From positions 1 through 5,563 of the forward strand of contig JADFGH010000173.1 in assembly GCA_022567775.1 (NCBI GenBank): a DNA stretch of 5,563 bases. The letters are read 5' to 3'. The notes beneath the pieces were generated by a model. It saw only the letters and a program-made list of their open reading frames with translations. It had not been told where the DNA came from and ran no database searches. This stretch comes from Pseudomonadota bacterium. Lineage in GTDB: Bacteria > Pseudomonadota > Gammaproteobacteria > Steroidobacterales > Woeseiaceae. The position numbers were made by a program, and so were the translations under genes. Shown here piece by piece: positions 1 through 5,563 of this stretch; within the stretch, counting starts at the first letter, position 1, and the number at the start of each line of letters is the position of its first letter.

Positions 1-935
1 CGCCCCTGGCGCTGCAGAAAGCGTTGCAACGGAAACAACCCATCACCGAGATTTGCCTCCGTACTCGGGCAAAGGCAGACCACCGCACCGCAATTGGCAA
101 TAGCCGTAATTTCCTCGTCATCAATATGCGTCGCATGTACAAGGCACCATTGTTCGTTGACATCGTGCTGTTCAAGCAACCACTCAACAGGTCGCTTCCC
201 GTGAACCGCCATGCACTGATCTACCTCGCGCTGCTGTTCGGCAATATGAATATGCATCGGGGCGCCGTCCGCCGCAGCGACCGCCGCAATCTTCTTCAGC
301 GAATCTGCTGTCACCGCGCGCAAACTGTGCGCGCCTATACCGACAGTCAATCGATCGCCGGCCAGGCTCTTTGCCCGTGCGTAATGTTCGAGGAAATCCG
401 CGATTGATGTTGCGAAGCGTTGCTGATCCGCAGTGGGCTCCGGCTGGTCAAAGCCGGCGCGTTCATACAAGACTGGTACATACGTGAGCCGAATGCCGCT
501 CGCATCAGCCGCAGCCGCGATCGCCTCGAACATGGCTTCACTATTTTCGGAGTTGTCCGGTTGGTTGTGCAGGTAATGAAATTCGGCAACTGACGTATAG
601 CCGGTGGCCACCATCTCGCCGTACACCTGGCGCGCAATCGCCTGCAGTGCTGTAGCATCGATTTTCGCGGCAAGAGCGTACATGCGGCTGCGCCAGGTCC
701 AGAAGTTGTCCTTATCGGTCGGCCCGCGCTCCTCGGTGTGACCGGCCAGCACCCGCTGAAACGCGTGACTGTGCGCATTGGCAAGGCCCGGGATGACGAT
801 CCCGCAGACGCAGTCATCCGCAGTTGCGCGGGCCTTGGTAGCGACCGCCGCAATCCGGCCCGCTTCGATGTCGAGGCGCACGTTGTCGGCCCAACCGTCT
901 GCCAGCAGTGCCTTTCGCGCGAAGATGCTGCTCAT
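1..935 (-). CDS. hutF: Formimidoylglutamate deiminase HutF (3' end beyond window)
   Basis: HutF hydrolyses N-formimidoyl-L-glutamate to N-formyl-L-glutamate and ammonia in the cytoplasm, a late step of the five-step histidine degradation route. My reading from the ATG at 935 gives 311 codons with no stop to the left edge; the family is about 450 residues, so roughly the last third is missing. Amidohydrolase-superfamily marks seen: GLANAHSHAFQR (residues 50-61, metal ligands H55 and H57), FWTWRSRMY (78-86), GAHSLRAV (201-208), HIHIAEQ (228-234, third metal histidine H230), WCLVHATH (263-270) and CLCPSTEANLGDG (287-299). These match HutF better than the related guanine or chlorohydrolase enzymes. 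The fourth metal ligand, an Asp in a SDS-type motif, should lie just past the edge. An AAGG about 10 bases before the ATG is a modest ribosome site. The gene is divergent from hutI across a HutC-like palindrome. The identification is strong; completeness cannot be judged. Confidence 0.93.
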   Translation of the reverse strand, partial: MSSIFARKALLADGWADNVRLDIEAGRIAAVATKARATADDCVCGIVIPGLANAHSHAFQRVLAGHTEERGPTDKDNFWTWRSRMYALAAKIDATALQAIARQVYGEMVATGYTSVAEFHYLHNQPDNSENSEAMFEAIAAAADASGIRLTYVPVLYERAGFDQPEPTADQQRFATSIADFLEHYARAKSLAGDRLTVGIGAHSLRAVTADSLKKIAAVAAADGAPMHIHIAEQQREVDQCMAVHGKRPVEWLLEQHDVNEQWCLVHATHIDDEEITAIANCGAVVCLCPSTEANLGDGLFPLQRFLQRQG

Positions 936-958
936 TGATCCAGTGCCTTGCCCCCAGG

Positions 959-988
959 TTGTATATACAGGCTAGTGCATGCTACGGT
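959..988 (+). promoter_or_regulatory. Possible hutI promoter overlapping the operator
   Basis: A weak candidate: TTGTAT (959-964) as -35, an 18-base spacer, and TACGGT (983-988) as -10. The -10 is preceded by TGC, which fits an extended -10 (TGn) element. Transcription would begin near 995, about 22 bases before the hutI ATG. Only three of six bases match the consensus in each box, so this is an inference based mainly on position. A repressor on 960-969 would block the -35. Confidence 0.25.
960..969. promoter_or_regulatory. HutC-like operator palindrome between hutF and hutI
   Basis: TGTATATACA is a perfect 10-base palindrome, flanked by T at 959 and G at 970, so it reads TTGTATATACAG: 11 of 12 bases of the symmetric TTGTATATACAA. 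HutC, the GntR-family repressor of histidine utilisation that responds to urocanate, is known to bind operators of this TTGTATATACAA type. The position, central in the gap between two divergent hut genes, fits a shared operator. No hutC gene is in the window, so the regulator is inferred. The palindrome would overlap the possible -35 of hutI. Confidence 0.6.
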
Positions 989-1005
989 CCAATGCAATCC
1001 GTACC

Positions 1006-1011
1006 GGGAGG
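1006..1011 (+). promoter_or_regulatory. Ribosome binding site that sets the hutI start
   Basis: GGGAGG lies five bases before the ATG at 1017. It is the best Shine-Dalgarno match in the area and favours 1017 over the in-frame ATG at 948. A start at 948 would add 23 residues unlike the family and would run through the operator. Confidence 0.8.
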
Positions 1012-1016
1012 CGCTA

Positions 1017-2240
1017 ATGCAGGACTGGGATCTGTTGCTGACAGATGTGCATCTCGCAACCATGACCGAGGGCAGCGCGGGCTACGGTATTGTCGAGGAT
1101 GGCGCACTGGCAATCAGCGGCGGCAATATTGCCTGGGTGGGGCCGGCGTCCGAAGTCCCCGCTACCGGCAGCTGTGAAACCCGGTCCCTGGAAGGCCGCT
1201 GGCTGACACCAGCGCTGATCGATTGCCATACCCACCTCGTTTTCGCCGGCAATCGCGCGGCCGAATTCGAGCAACGATTACAGGGCGTGTCGTACGAAGA
1301 TATAGCGCGCGCCGGTGGCGGCATCATGTCCACAGTCAACGCGACGCGCGCAGCAAGCAATGACGAATTGCTCAATACCAGCATTGCACGGCTGAATACC
1401 CTCGTGCGTGAAGGCGTGGCGACGGTAGAAATCAAGTCCGGTTATGGACTCAACGTCGAAACAGAACTGAGAATGCTGGAAGTCGTACGCACACTCGCAG
1501 CCAACTCGGGTGTGTCGATCCGCAGCACCTTTCTTGGCGCGCATGCGGTGCCGGACGAATACAAGGGCCAGTCAGGGGACTACATCGATCTCGTTTGTGA
1601 CCATATGTTACCGGCTGCACACGAGGCGAAACTTGCAGACGCAGTCGATGCATATTGCGAAAGTATTGCTTTTTCGACTGACGAGGTCGCTCGTGTTTTT
1701 GAAACCGCAAAATCACTTGGCATCCCGGTTAAGCTGCATGCGGATCAACTGAGTGACGGCGGTGGCGCTGCCCTCGCCGCCGGATTCGACGCTCTTTCCG
1801 CCGATCATCTTGAATTTACATCGATCGAAGGCGTGAAATCGATGGCCGCTGCAGGTACTGCTGCCGTTTTATTGCCCGGCGCATTCCTGACGCTCGGTGA
1901 AACGCAGCTACCGCCGATTGACGCAATGCGAGACAGTGAAGTCCGTATTGCCATCGCCACCGATTGCAATCCCGGTACCTCACCGGTCTGCTCGCTGCGA
2001 GCCGTAATGAATCTCGCGAGCTCTCTGTTTCACATGACACCGGAGGAATGCCTGGCGGGGGTCACCAGGAATGCAGCGTGTGCATTGGGTCTCGAACAGG
2101 ATCGCGGCACGCTCGAGCCTGGCAAACGGGCCGACATCGCAGCCTGGGATATCGGGCATCCGCGCGAACTCTCCTACTGGATGGGCCTGAATCAGCTCAC
2201 GGAACTATTGATTGCCGGTCAGGCTGCAGGGCACCTCTAG
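1017..2240 (+). CDS. hutI: Imidazolonepropionase HutI
   Basis: HutI hydrolyses 4-imidazolone-5-propanoate to N-formimidoyl-L-glutamate, the third step of histidine breakdown; its product is the substrate of the divergent hutF. The protein is 407 residues, the normal family length (about 400-420). Visible marks: IDCHTHLVFAGNRAAEF (68-84, with metal ligands H71 and H73), RAGGGI (98-103), EIKSGYGL (138-145), FLGAHAVP (172-179), KLHADQLSD (239-247, metal ligand H241), SADHLE (261-266), ATDCNPGTSP (314-323, metal Asp D316) and LEPGKRADI (366-374). All key residues of the amidohydrolase core are present, so it should be active. The start at ATG 1017 is chosen because of GGGAGG just upstream and because the N-terminus MQDWDLLLTDVHLATM fits the family. 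The stop codon overlaps the stop of the convergent nrtS-like gene, so hutI is probably the last gene of its transcript. Expression is likely controlled by the HutC-like site. Confidence 0.96.
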   Translation: MQDWDLLLTDVHLATMTEGSAGYGIVEDGALAISGGNIAWVGPASEVPATGSCETRSLEGRWLTPALIDCHTHLVFAGNRAAEFEQRLQGVSYEDIARAGGGIMSTVNATRAASNDELLNTSIARLNTLVREGVATVEIKSGYGLNVETELRMLEVVRTLAANSGVSIRSTFLGAHAVPDEYKGQSGDYIDLVCDHMLPAAHEAKLADAVDAYCESIAFSTDEVARVFETAKSLGIPVKLHADQLSDGGGAALAAGFDALSADHLEFTSIEGVKSMAAAGTAAVLLPGAFLTLGETQLPPIDAMRDSEVRIAIATDCNPGTSPVCSLRAVMNLASSLFHMTPEECLAGVTRNAACALGLEQDRGTLEPGKRADIAAWDIGHPRELSYWMGLNQLTELLIAGQAAGHL

Positions 2241-2476
2241 CTGCTTGATTTCCATTTGTCGTAGGCCCGGATTACAGAAACACCGCCGTATGTCGATACA
2301 CAATACGGGACGAGGTAGGTCAGTGGAATCTTCCAGGCCGCCGACGCATCGAGCTGACCGCTGAGGATCATATCGCCCTGGTTGATTGCCACCAGGATCG
2401 TACCGACGATTACGCCGACCTTCAGGCCACGTATGACGATGTCTCTGCGCAGTGCGACACTCAACCATACTTTCAT
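2237..2476 (-). CDS. nrtS: Small two-helix membrane protein, NrtS-type nitrate/nitrite transporter
   Basis: A 79-residue inner-membrane protein. Two hydrophobic stretches are seen, about residues 16-33 (GLKVGVIVGTILVAI region) and 48-66 (WKIPLTYLVPYCVSTYGG region). They are joined by a short loop with INQGDMIL (31-38). The pattern INxGDxxL followed by LTYLVPYCVSTY is what I recall of the NrtS family, small proteins reported to transport nitrate and nitrite, probably as oligomers. The name rests on my memory of these motifs, not on a search. The start at 2476 has AGGTG five bases upstream. Its stop (CTA at 2237-2239 on the plus strand) shares bases with the hutI stop. Upstream it faces a divergent MFS exporter. 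No nitrate assimilation or respiration gene is in view, so the direction and purpose of transport are open. Another frame gives a 96-residue reading over the same bases but has no family resemblance. Confidence 0.72.
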   Translation of the reverse strand: MKVWLSVALRRDIVIRGLKVGVIVGTILVAINQGDMILSGQLDASAAWKIPLTYLVPYCVSTYGGVSVIRAYDKWKSSS

Positions 2477-2494
2477 CAGAACACCTGGTCTCCA

Positions 2495-2524
2495 TTGTGA
2501 TTGTCAGCTAGATGCGTCTATTCT
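2495..2524 (+). promoter_or_regulatory. Possible promoter of the MFS exporter
   Basis: TTGTGA (2495-2500) and TATTCT (2519-2524) each match four of six bases of the sigma-70 boxes, with an 18-base spacer. Transcription would start near 2531, leaving about 37 bases before the TTG start. A better -35 match, TTGTCA at 2501-2506, has no -10 at suitable spacing. No convincing promoter for the opposite gene was found in the same 91-base gap. Confidence 0.3.
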
Positions 2525-2540
2525 GCGCGATCGGACCTGA

Positions 2541-2561
2541 ATGGCAACACCAGACACGTAA
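2541..2561 (+). other. Six-codon mini-ORF before the MFS exporter
   Basis: ATG followed by five codons and TAA encodes M-A-T-P-D-T. It is in the same frame as the exporter and ends six bases before the exporter's TTG start. GGACC seven bases upstream gives only a poor ribosome site. It could be a leader that couples translation to the weak TTG start, or chance. Its clear effect on annotation is that its TAA rules out ATG 2541 as the exporter start. Confidence 0.2.
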
Positions 2562-2567
2562 AAGCAC

Positions 2568-3761
2568 TTGAACACCAACCTGACCACATCACGACGCTTC
2601 GTACTCGTACTCGGTCTGTTAACCGGCACTGCTGCGCTGTCGATTGACATGAGCCTCCCCTCCATTCCCGAGATGGTTCGGGAATTGGCGACCAACATGT
2701 CGACCGGTCAGCAGGTCATCAGCCTGTTCATGATCGGCACCGGACTCGGCCAGTTACCAGCCGGATTCCTCTCCGATCGCTATGGCCGCATTCCTGTGCT
2801 CTATGTCGGCGTCTTTATATTTACCGCGGCCAGCATTGCAACCTCAGCCGGTAACAACATCGAACTGGTGCTTGCGGCGCGGTTTTTCCAGGGGCTGGGC
2901 GCCTCCGTCGGCGTGGTCATTACGCGAGCGATCGTGCGCGACATCGCCAGCGGCAAACAGATGGCAAGGCTGATGTCCGCCCTGGTCATGATCTTCACGG
3001 CCACGCCCATGCTCGCACCAATTATCGGCTCCTACCTGACGACGCTTTACGGCTGGCGCATGACCTATGTCGCGATGGCGATATTCGGCGGCCTGATGTT
3101 GATTTGCATCAATAGGGTTCTCCGGGAAACACACGTGCCGACGCGGGAACATCACATCGTCAGGCAGCTCGGCATGAGTCTCAGGGAATTTTTCTCGCAC
3201 CGGCAAAGTGTGTTTGGCGTATTGCTGGTAATGCTACCGGCCTTCGGGTTCATCTCCATAATTACGACCTCGGCGGCATTGATCATCGACGTCTTCGCGG
3301 TGCCGGTGCAGTACTTCGGCTATATCTTCGCAATTTCCGGAATCGGCATCCTTGCCGGCTCGACGCTCAACAGAAAACTGCTGCACCGCTTCAGCACTTT
3401 ACAGATGACGGGCGTCGGCGCCGCTATTATCGGCATAGCGGGTGCACAACTATTGTTGATCGCATGGCTGGGACAGGCAAGCCTGTGGTGGATCTGGGGC
3501 AACGCCAGCCTGTTCATGGTCGGTACCGGATTCCTGTTGCCGAATGCCACGGCGCTGGCGCTCGATCCCGTGCCGAAGATTGCCGGCACCGCTTCGTCAT
3601 TGGTAACTGCATTGCAAAATCTTGCAGGGTCCCTGGGTTCCTTTGCTGCAGCGATAATCTATGACGGCAGCATTGCCCGAATCGTCATCATCCTCGGTTT
3701 GTCCGGCATAGCGACGGCCGTCTTGTTTTTCTTTTTCCGGCACGCCATTCTCGGCGACTAA
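2568..3761 (+). CDS. Bcr/CflA-type multidrug efflux transporter (MFS)
   Basis: A 397-residue major facilitator protein with about 12 predicted membrane helices, the usual size for Bcr/CflA drug:proton antiporters of the inner membrane. Marks seen: SIDMSLPSIP at the end of helix 1 (residues 25-34, with the membrane-edge Asp D27 typical of this family); motif A GFLSDRYGRIPV between helices 2 and 3 (67-78, wrong-way loop signature); ARFFQGLGAS in helix 4 (104-113, motif B Arg R105); AIVRDIASGKQMARLMSAL (121-139, characteristic of Bcr/CflA); and TPMLAPIIGSYL in helix 5 (146-157, motif C-like). The substrate cannot be read from sequence. The start is taken as TTG 2568 because an in-frame TAA lies at 2559-2561 and the next ATG, at 2649, would remove helix 1; the ribosome site is poor. 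The gene ends inside a terminator palindrome. It is divergent from the nrtS-like gene, so co-regulation is possible but unproven. Confidence 0.9.
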   Translation: MNTNLTTSRRFVLVLGLLTGTAALSIDMSLPSIPEMVRELATNMSTGQQVISLFMIGTGLGQLPAGFLSDRYGRIPVLYVGVFIFTAASIATSAGNNIELVLAARFFQGLGASVGVVITRAIVRDIASGKQMARLMSALVMIFTATPMLAPIIGSYLTTLYGWRMTYVAMAIFGGLMLICINRVLRETHVPTREHHIVRQLGMSLREFFSHRQSVFGVLLVMLPAFGFISIITTSAALIIDVFAVPVQYFGYIFAISGIGILAGSTLNRKLLHRFSTLQMTGVGAAIIGIAGAQLLLIAWLGQASLWWIWGNASLFMVGTGFLLPNATALALDPVPKIAGTASSLVTALQNLAGSLGSFAAAIIYDGSIARIVIILGLSGIATAVLFFFFRHAILGD

Positions 3762-3784
3762 ATAAGGGGTCGACCCCTTATTTA
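3759..3784. terminator. Perfect 26-base palindrome, probable bidirectional terminator
   Basis: The left half is TAAATAAGGGGTC and the right half is its exact reverse complement, with no mismatch. As RNA it can form an 11-bp stem (3759-3769 with 3774-3784) closed by four G-C pairs and a UCGA loop. The 3' arm is U-rich on both strands, the usual design of a bidirectional rho-independent terminator between convergent genes. The MFS stop (TAA 3759-3761) and the nitroreductase stop (TTA 3782-3784 on the plus strand) sit at the two ends of the palindrome in mirror positions. It could also be a copy of a dispersed REP-type palindromic repeat. Confidence 0.75.
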
Positions 3785-4366
3785 ATCTGTCTCTGTGACG
3801 ATCTCGCTGACGTCTTTCCTGGACTGTGTCGGTAATATTTTCGGATACCCGTACCAAATCAGGCTGACAACAGTTTCTTCACTCTCGTCGATGCCGAGTA
3901 ATTCGAAAAAGCGCTGGTCCCGGGTGATAAGGCCTGTTGTCCATTTGGAAGCGACCCCGGCCTCGGAAAGATAAAGGAGGATGTTCTGAACGGCGCAACA
4001 GCAACTCGCATAGTCTTCGCGGCCACGCAATGCATCATCCGATTTTTGGCAGGTGACGACAAGCCAGCCGGGAACGGCTCTCGCGGATTTGAATTTGTGC
4101 TCGCCCATCTCCGCAGTTTTATTTTCGGTAACGATGGTACGAATCAGTTCAGCGCTCGCTGCTTTTTTCTCATTACCCAGCAGGTAAAAATGCCACGGCT
4201 CGGTCAGGTGATGATTCGGCGCCCAGCGCGCGAGTTCAATTGCTTCCAGCACCAGGTCCTTGCTGACCTTCCGCTTCAGGAACAGGTTAGTGGTGCGGCG
4301 TGAACGAATACGTTCGGCGAGTATTCGAAGATTTCGCGAGTCGCCGTCCGGCATGTGCCTGGCCAT
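3782..4366 (-). CDS. Nitroreductase-family flavoprotein, YdjA-like
   Basis: A 194-residue protein of the FMN-dependent, usually NAD(P)H-using nitroreductase superfamily, close in length to the short YdjA type. Visible marks: ERIRSRRTT (18-26, phosphate-binding Arg/Ser region of FMN), ARWAPNHHLTEPWHFYLL (46-63, matching the APDHKSMQPWHF stretch of YdjA), the helix CCCAVQNILLYLSEAG (122-137) followed by VASKWTTG (138-145), and SLIWYGYP (168-175). The natural electron acceptor cannot be told; family members reduce nitroaromatics, quinones or other small molecules. The start at ATG 4366 is favoured by AGGAAGG at 4378-4384, inside the end of the upstream thiolase gene; an alternative ATG five codons in, at 4354, has weaker support. 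The gene starts six bases after the thiolase stop, so the two are likely co-transcribed and translationally coupled. Three consecutive Cys (122-124) are unusual to my eye. Confidence 0.88.
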   Translation of the reverse strand: MARHMPDGDSRNLRILAERIRSRRTTNLFLKRKVSKDLVLEAIELARWAPNHHLTEPWHFYLLGNEKKAASAELIRTIVTENKTAEMGEHKFKSARAVPGWLVVTCQKSDDALRGREDYASCCCAVQNILLYLSEAGVASKWTTGLITRDQRFFELLGIDESEETVVSLIWYGYPKILPTQSRKDVSEIVTETD

Positions 4367-4372
4367 GATCGG

Positions 4373-5563
4373 CTATGCCTTCCTGATGATCATCGCGATA
4401 CCCTGCCCCACGCCGATACACATTGTGCACAGTGCATAAGTGCCATTCACACGTTGCAACTGCCAGGCAGCGGTGGTCACCAGTCGTGCCCCCGACATCC
4501 CCAGCGGATGTCCCAGCGCGATTGCGCCGCCGTTCGGATTGACGTGAGCGGCATCATCGTCAATGCCGAGTTCACGCAGTACCGCAAGTCCCTGCGCAGC
4601 GAACGCTTCATTGAGTTCAATGACGTCCATCCTGTCGAGATCGAGGTCGGCCAGCTCCAGCACTCGCCTTGACGCCGGCACCGGGCCGATCCCCATTACA
4701 CGGGGCTCTACGCCAGCCGCTGCCCAGGCCTCGATGCTGGCAATCGGTTTCAGGTCATATTTCTCTACAGCATCGTCTGATGCAATCAGTAATGCGCAAG
4801 CACCGTCATTGATACCCGACGCATTGCCCGCGGTGACTGTGCCATCCTTACTCACGATCGGCTTCAGTTTTGCGAGACTCTCGATATTCGAATCGGCACG
4901 CGGGTGCTCATCCGACTTAACCTCGATCGGATCGCCGCGCCGCTGTGCTACTGACACCGGGACGATCTCATCATTCAGCCGGCCTGACGCCATTGCTTCC
5001 GCCGCTTTATGCTGGCTGCGCAGGGCAAACTGATCCTGGTCATCCCTGCTTACGTTGAACTCGCTGGCCACATTCTCGGCGGTCTCGGCCATGGAATCGC
5101 TGCCGTATTGTTCTTCGAGTTTTTTGTTGACGAAGCGCCAGCCAAGCGTGGTGTCGTAAATTTCGGCATTGCGGCTAAACGCCGCAGTCGACTTGGCGAG
5201 CACAAACGGTGCGCGCGACATGGATTCGACACCACCGGCAAGCACGACATTTGCGTCACCGGCCCTGATCGCATGCGCAGCATTGCCGATCGCATTCATG
5301 CCGGAACCACACAGTCGATTTATAGTTGCCGCAGGCACCGTGACCGGCAAGCCCGCGAGCAACAACGACATTCGGGCAACATTGCGGTTGTCTTCACCGG
5401 CCTGGTTTGCACAGCCGTACACGAGGTCGTCAATTTGTGCCGGATCGAGTTTCGCGTTGCGCTCCAACAACGCCGCGATCGGGATCGCGCCGAGATCGTC
5501 AGTGCGGATTGAGGACAGAGCGCCACCGTAGCGCCCTATCGGCGTTCGTACCGCATCACAAAT
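4373..5563 (-). CDS. pcaF: 3-oxoadipyl-CoA thiolase, PcaF/PaaJ type (5' end just beyond window)
   Basis: Thiolase that cleaves 3-oxoadipyl-CoA with CoA to succinyl-CoA and acetyl-CoA, the last step of the beta-ketoadipate and phenylacetate routes. The open frame continues to the right edge; 396 residues are visible, starting ICDAVRTPIGRYGGALSS, so only about five N-terminal residues are missing from a usual 400. A TTG at 5470 is an internal Leu codon, not the start. Catalytic marks: NRLCGSGM with nucleophile Cys at visible residue 85 (about C90 in full), VIELNEAFA, ALGHPLGMSGAR with His 352 and TMCIGVGQG with Cys 382, all intact. PcaF-type stretches include GCANQAGEDNRNVARM, DTTLGWRF and VNPNGGAIALGHP, which separate it from acetoacetyl-CoA thiolases. 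Its true substrate may still be another 3-oxoacyl-CoA, since no other aromatic catabolism gene is in view. It precedes the nitroreductase in a probable operon. Confidence 0.9.
   Translation of the reverse strand: MCDAVRTPIGRYGGALSSIRTDDLGAIPIAALLERNAKLDPAQIDDLVYGCANQAGEDNRNVARMSLLLAGLPVTVPAATINRLCGSGMNAIGNAAHAIRAGDANVVLAGGVESMSRAPFVLAKSTAAFSRNAEIYDTTLGWRFVNKKLEEQYGSDSMAETAENVASEFNVSRDDQDQFALRSQHKAAEAMASGRLNDEIVPVSVAQRRGDPIEVKSDEHPRADSNIESLAKLKPIVSKDGTVTAGNASGINDGACALLIASDDAVEKYDLKPIASIEAWAAAGVEPRVMGIGPVPASRRVLELADLDLDRMDVIELNEAFAAQGLAVLRELGIDDDAAHVNPNGGAIALGHPLGMSGARLVTTAAWQLQRVNGTYALCTMCIGVGQGIAMIIRKA
4378..4384 (-). promoter_or_regulatory. Ribosome binding site of the nitroreductase within the thiolase end
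   Basis: On the minus strand this reads AGGAAGG, a strong Shine-Dalgarno match 11 bases before the ATG at 4366. It is also the Arg-Lys coding part of the thiolase C-terminus (IIRKA). The spacing is slightly long but it is the only strong site, and it supports coupling of the two genes. Confidence 0.55.

Noticed and set aside
24..407. Plus-strand open frame of 127 codons opposite hutF
   Set aside because: It is antisense to a well-conserved stretch of hutF, its translation looks like random Arg/Ala-rich sequence, and the hutF frame explains the region.
347..853. Minus-strand 168-codon frame overlapping hutF
   Set aside because: It is the shifted frame of hutF, rich in Arg, Ser and Pro with no motif, whereas the true frame carries all the HutF signatures.
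977..982. GCATGC palindrome in the hutF-hutI gap as a second operator
   Set aside because: It is only six bases long, does not extend in either direction, and does not resemble the HutC-like site.
948..1016. A 23-residue N-terminal extension of HutI from ATG 948
   Set aside because: It would translate through the HutC-like palindrome, has no family resemblance and lacks a good ribosome site, while ATG 1017 has GGGAGG at ideal spacing.
2205..2495. Minus-strand 96-codon frame overlapping the nrtS-like gene
   Set aside because: Its translation is polar and lacks the two helices and the LTYLVPYCVSTY motif that the alternative frame shows. It also runs into the end of hutI.
5468..5470. TTG at 5470 as the start of the thiolase
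   Set aside because: The frame stays open to the edge and encodes the conserved N-terminus ICDAVRTPIGRYGG upstream of it, so the real start lies beyond the window.
4563..5512. Two plus-strand open frames opposite the thiolase (4563-5033 and 5009-5512)
   Set aside because: Both are antisense to conserved catalytic regions of the thiolase. Long antisense frames are expected in GC-rich genes, and neither has recognisable motifs.
1..5563. A novel multi-gene system such as phage defence, secondary metabolism or a mobile island
   Set aside because: All six genes fit known metabolic or transport families. No integrase, transposase, repeats or tRNA were seen, and no abrupt composition change was noticed by eye.

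Overview
The window looks like an ordinary, densely packed bacterial chromosome segment, most likely from a gammaproteobacterium. The reasons are the HutF-type histidine degradation route, a PcaF-type thiolase, an NrtS-type small membrane protein, a Bcr/CflA exporter, and moderately high GC by eye. The exact lineage cannot be fixed from sequence alone. Six protein genes fill almost the whole window. No RNA gene, insertion sequence, prophage gene or CRISPR array was seen, and no stretch over 300 bases lacks a gene.

Left part (1-2240): two histidine-utilisation genes are transcribed divergently from an 81-base gap. On the minus strand is hutF (formimidoylglutamate deiminase), whose 3' end runs off the left edge. 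On the plus strand is hutI (imidazolonepropionase). HutI makes N-formimidoyl-L-glutamate and HutF deiminates it to N-formyl-L-glutamate, so they are consecutive steps. The gap carries a perfect 10-base palindrome, TGTATATACA, that resembles HutC operators, so one repressor site may control both genes.

Middle part (2237-3784): a 79-residue two-helix membrane protein of the NrtS nitrate/nitrite transporter type lies on the minus strand, tail to tail with hutI. The two stop codons share bases in a CTAG. It is divergent from a 12-helix Bcr/CflA-type drug exporter on the plus strand that appears to start at TTG. The exporter ends in a perfect 26-base palindrome that is probably a bidirectional terminator and contains the stop codons of both flanking convergent genes at mirror-image positions.

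Right part (3782-5563): a probable minus-strand operon. A 3-oxoadipyl-CoA thiolase (pcaF/paaJ type, missing only about its first five residues at the right edge) is followed after 6 bases by a small YdjA-like nitroreductase. The thiolase's last codons double as the nitroreductase's likely ribosome binding site.

No clearly new system was found. The items most worth a second look are the mirrored-stop palindrome, the HutC-like operator, and the small NrtS gene beside an exporter.
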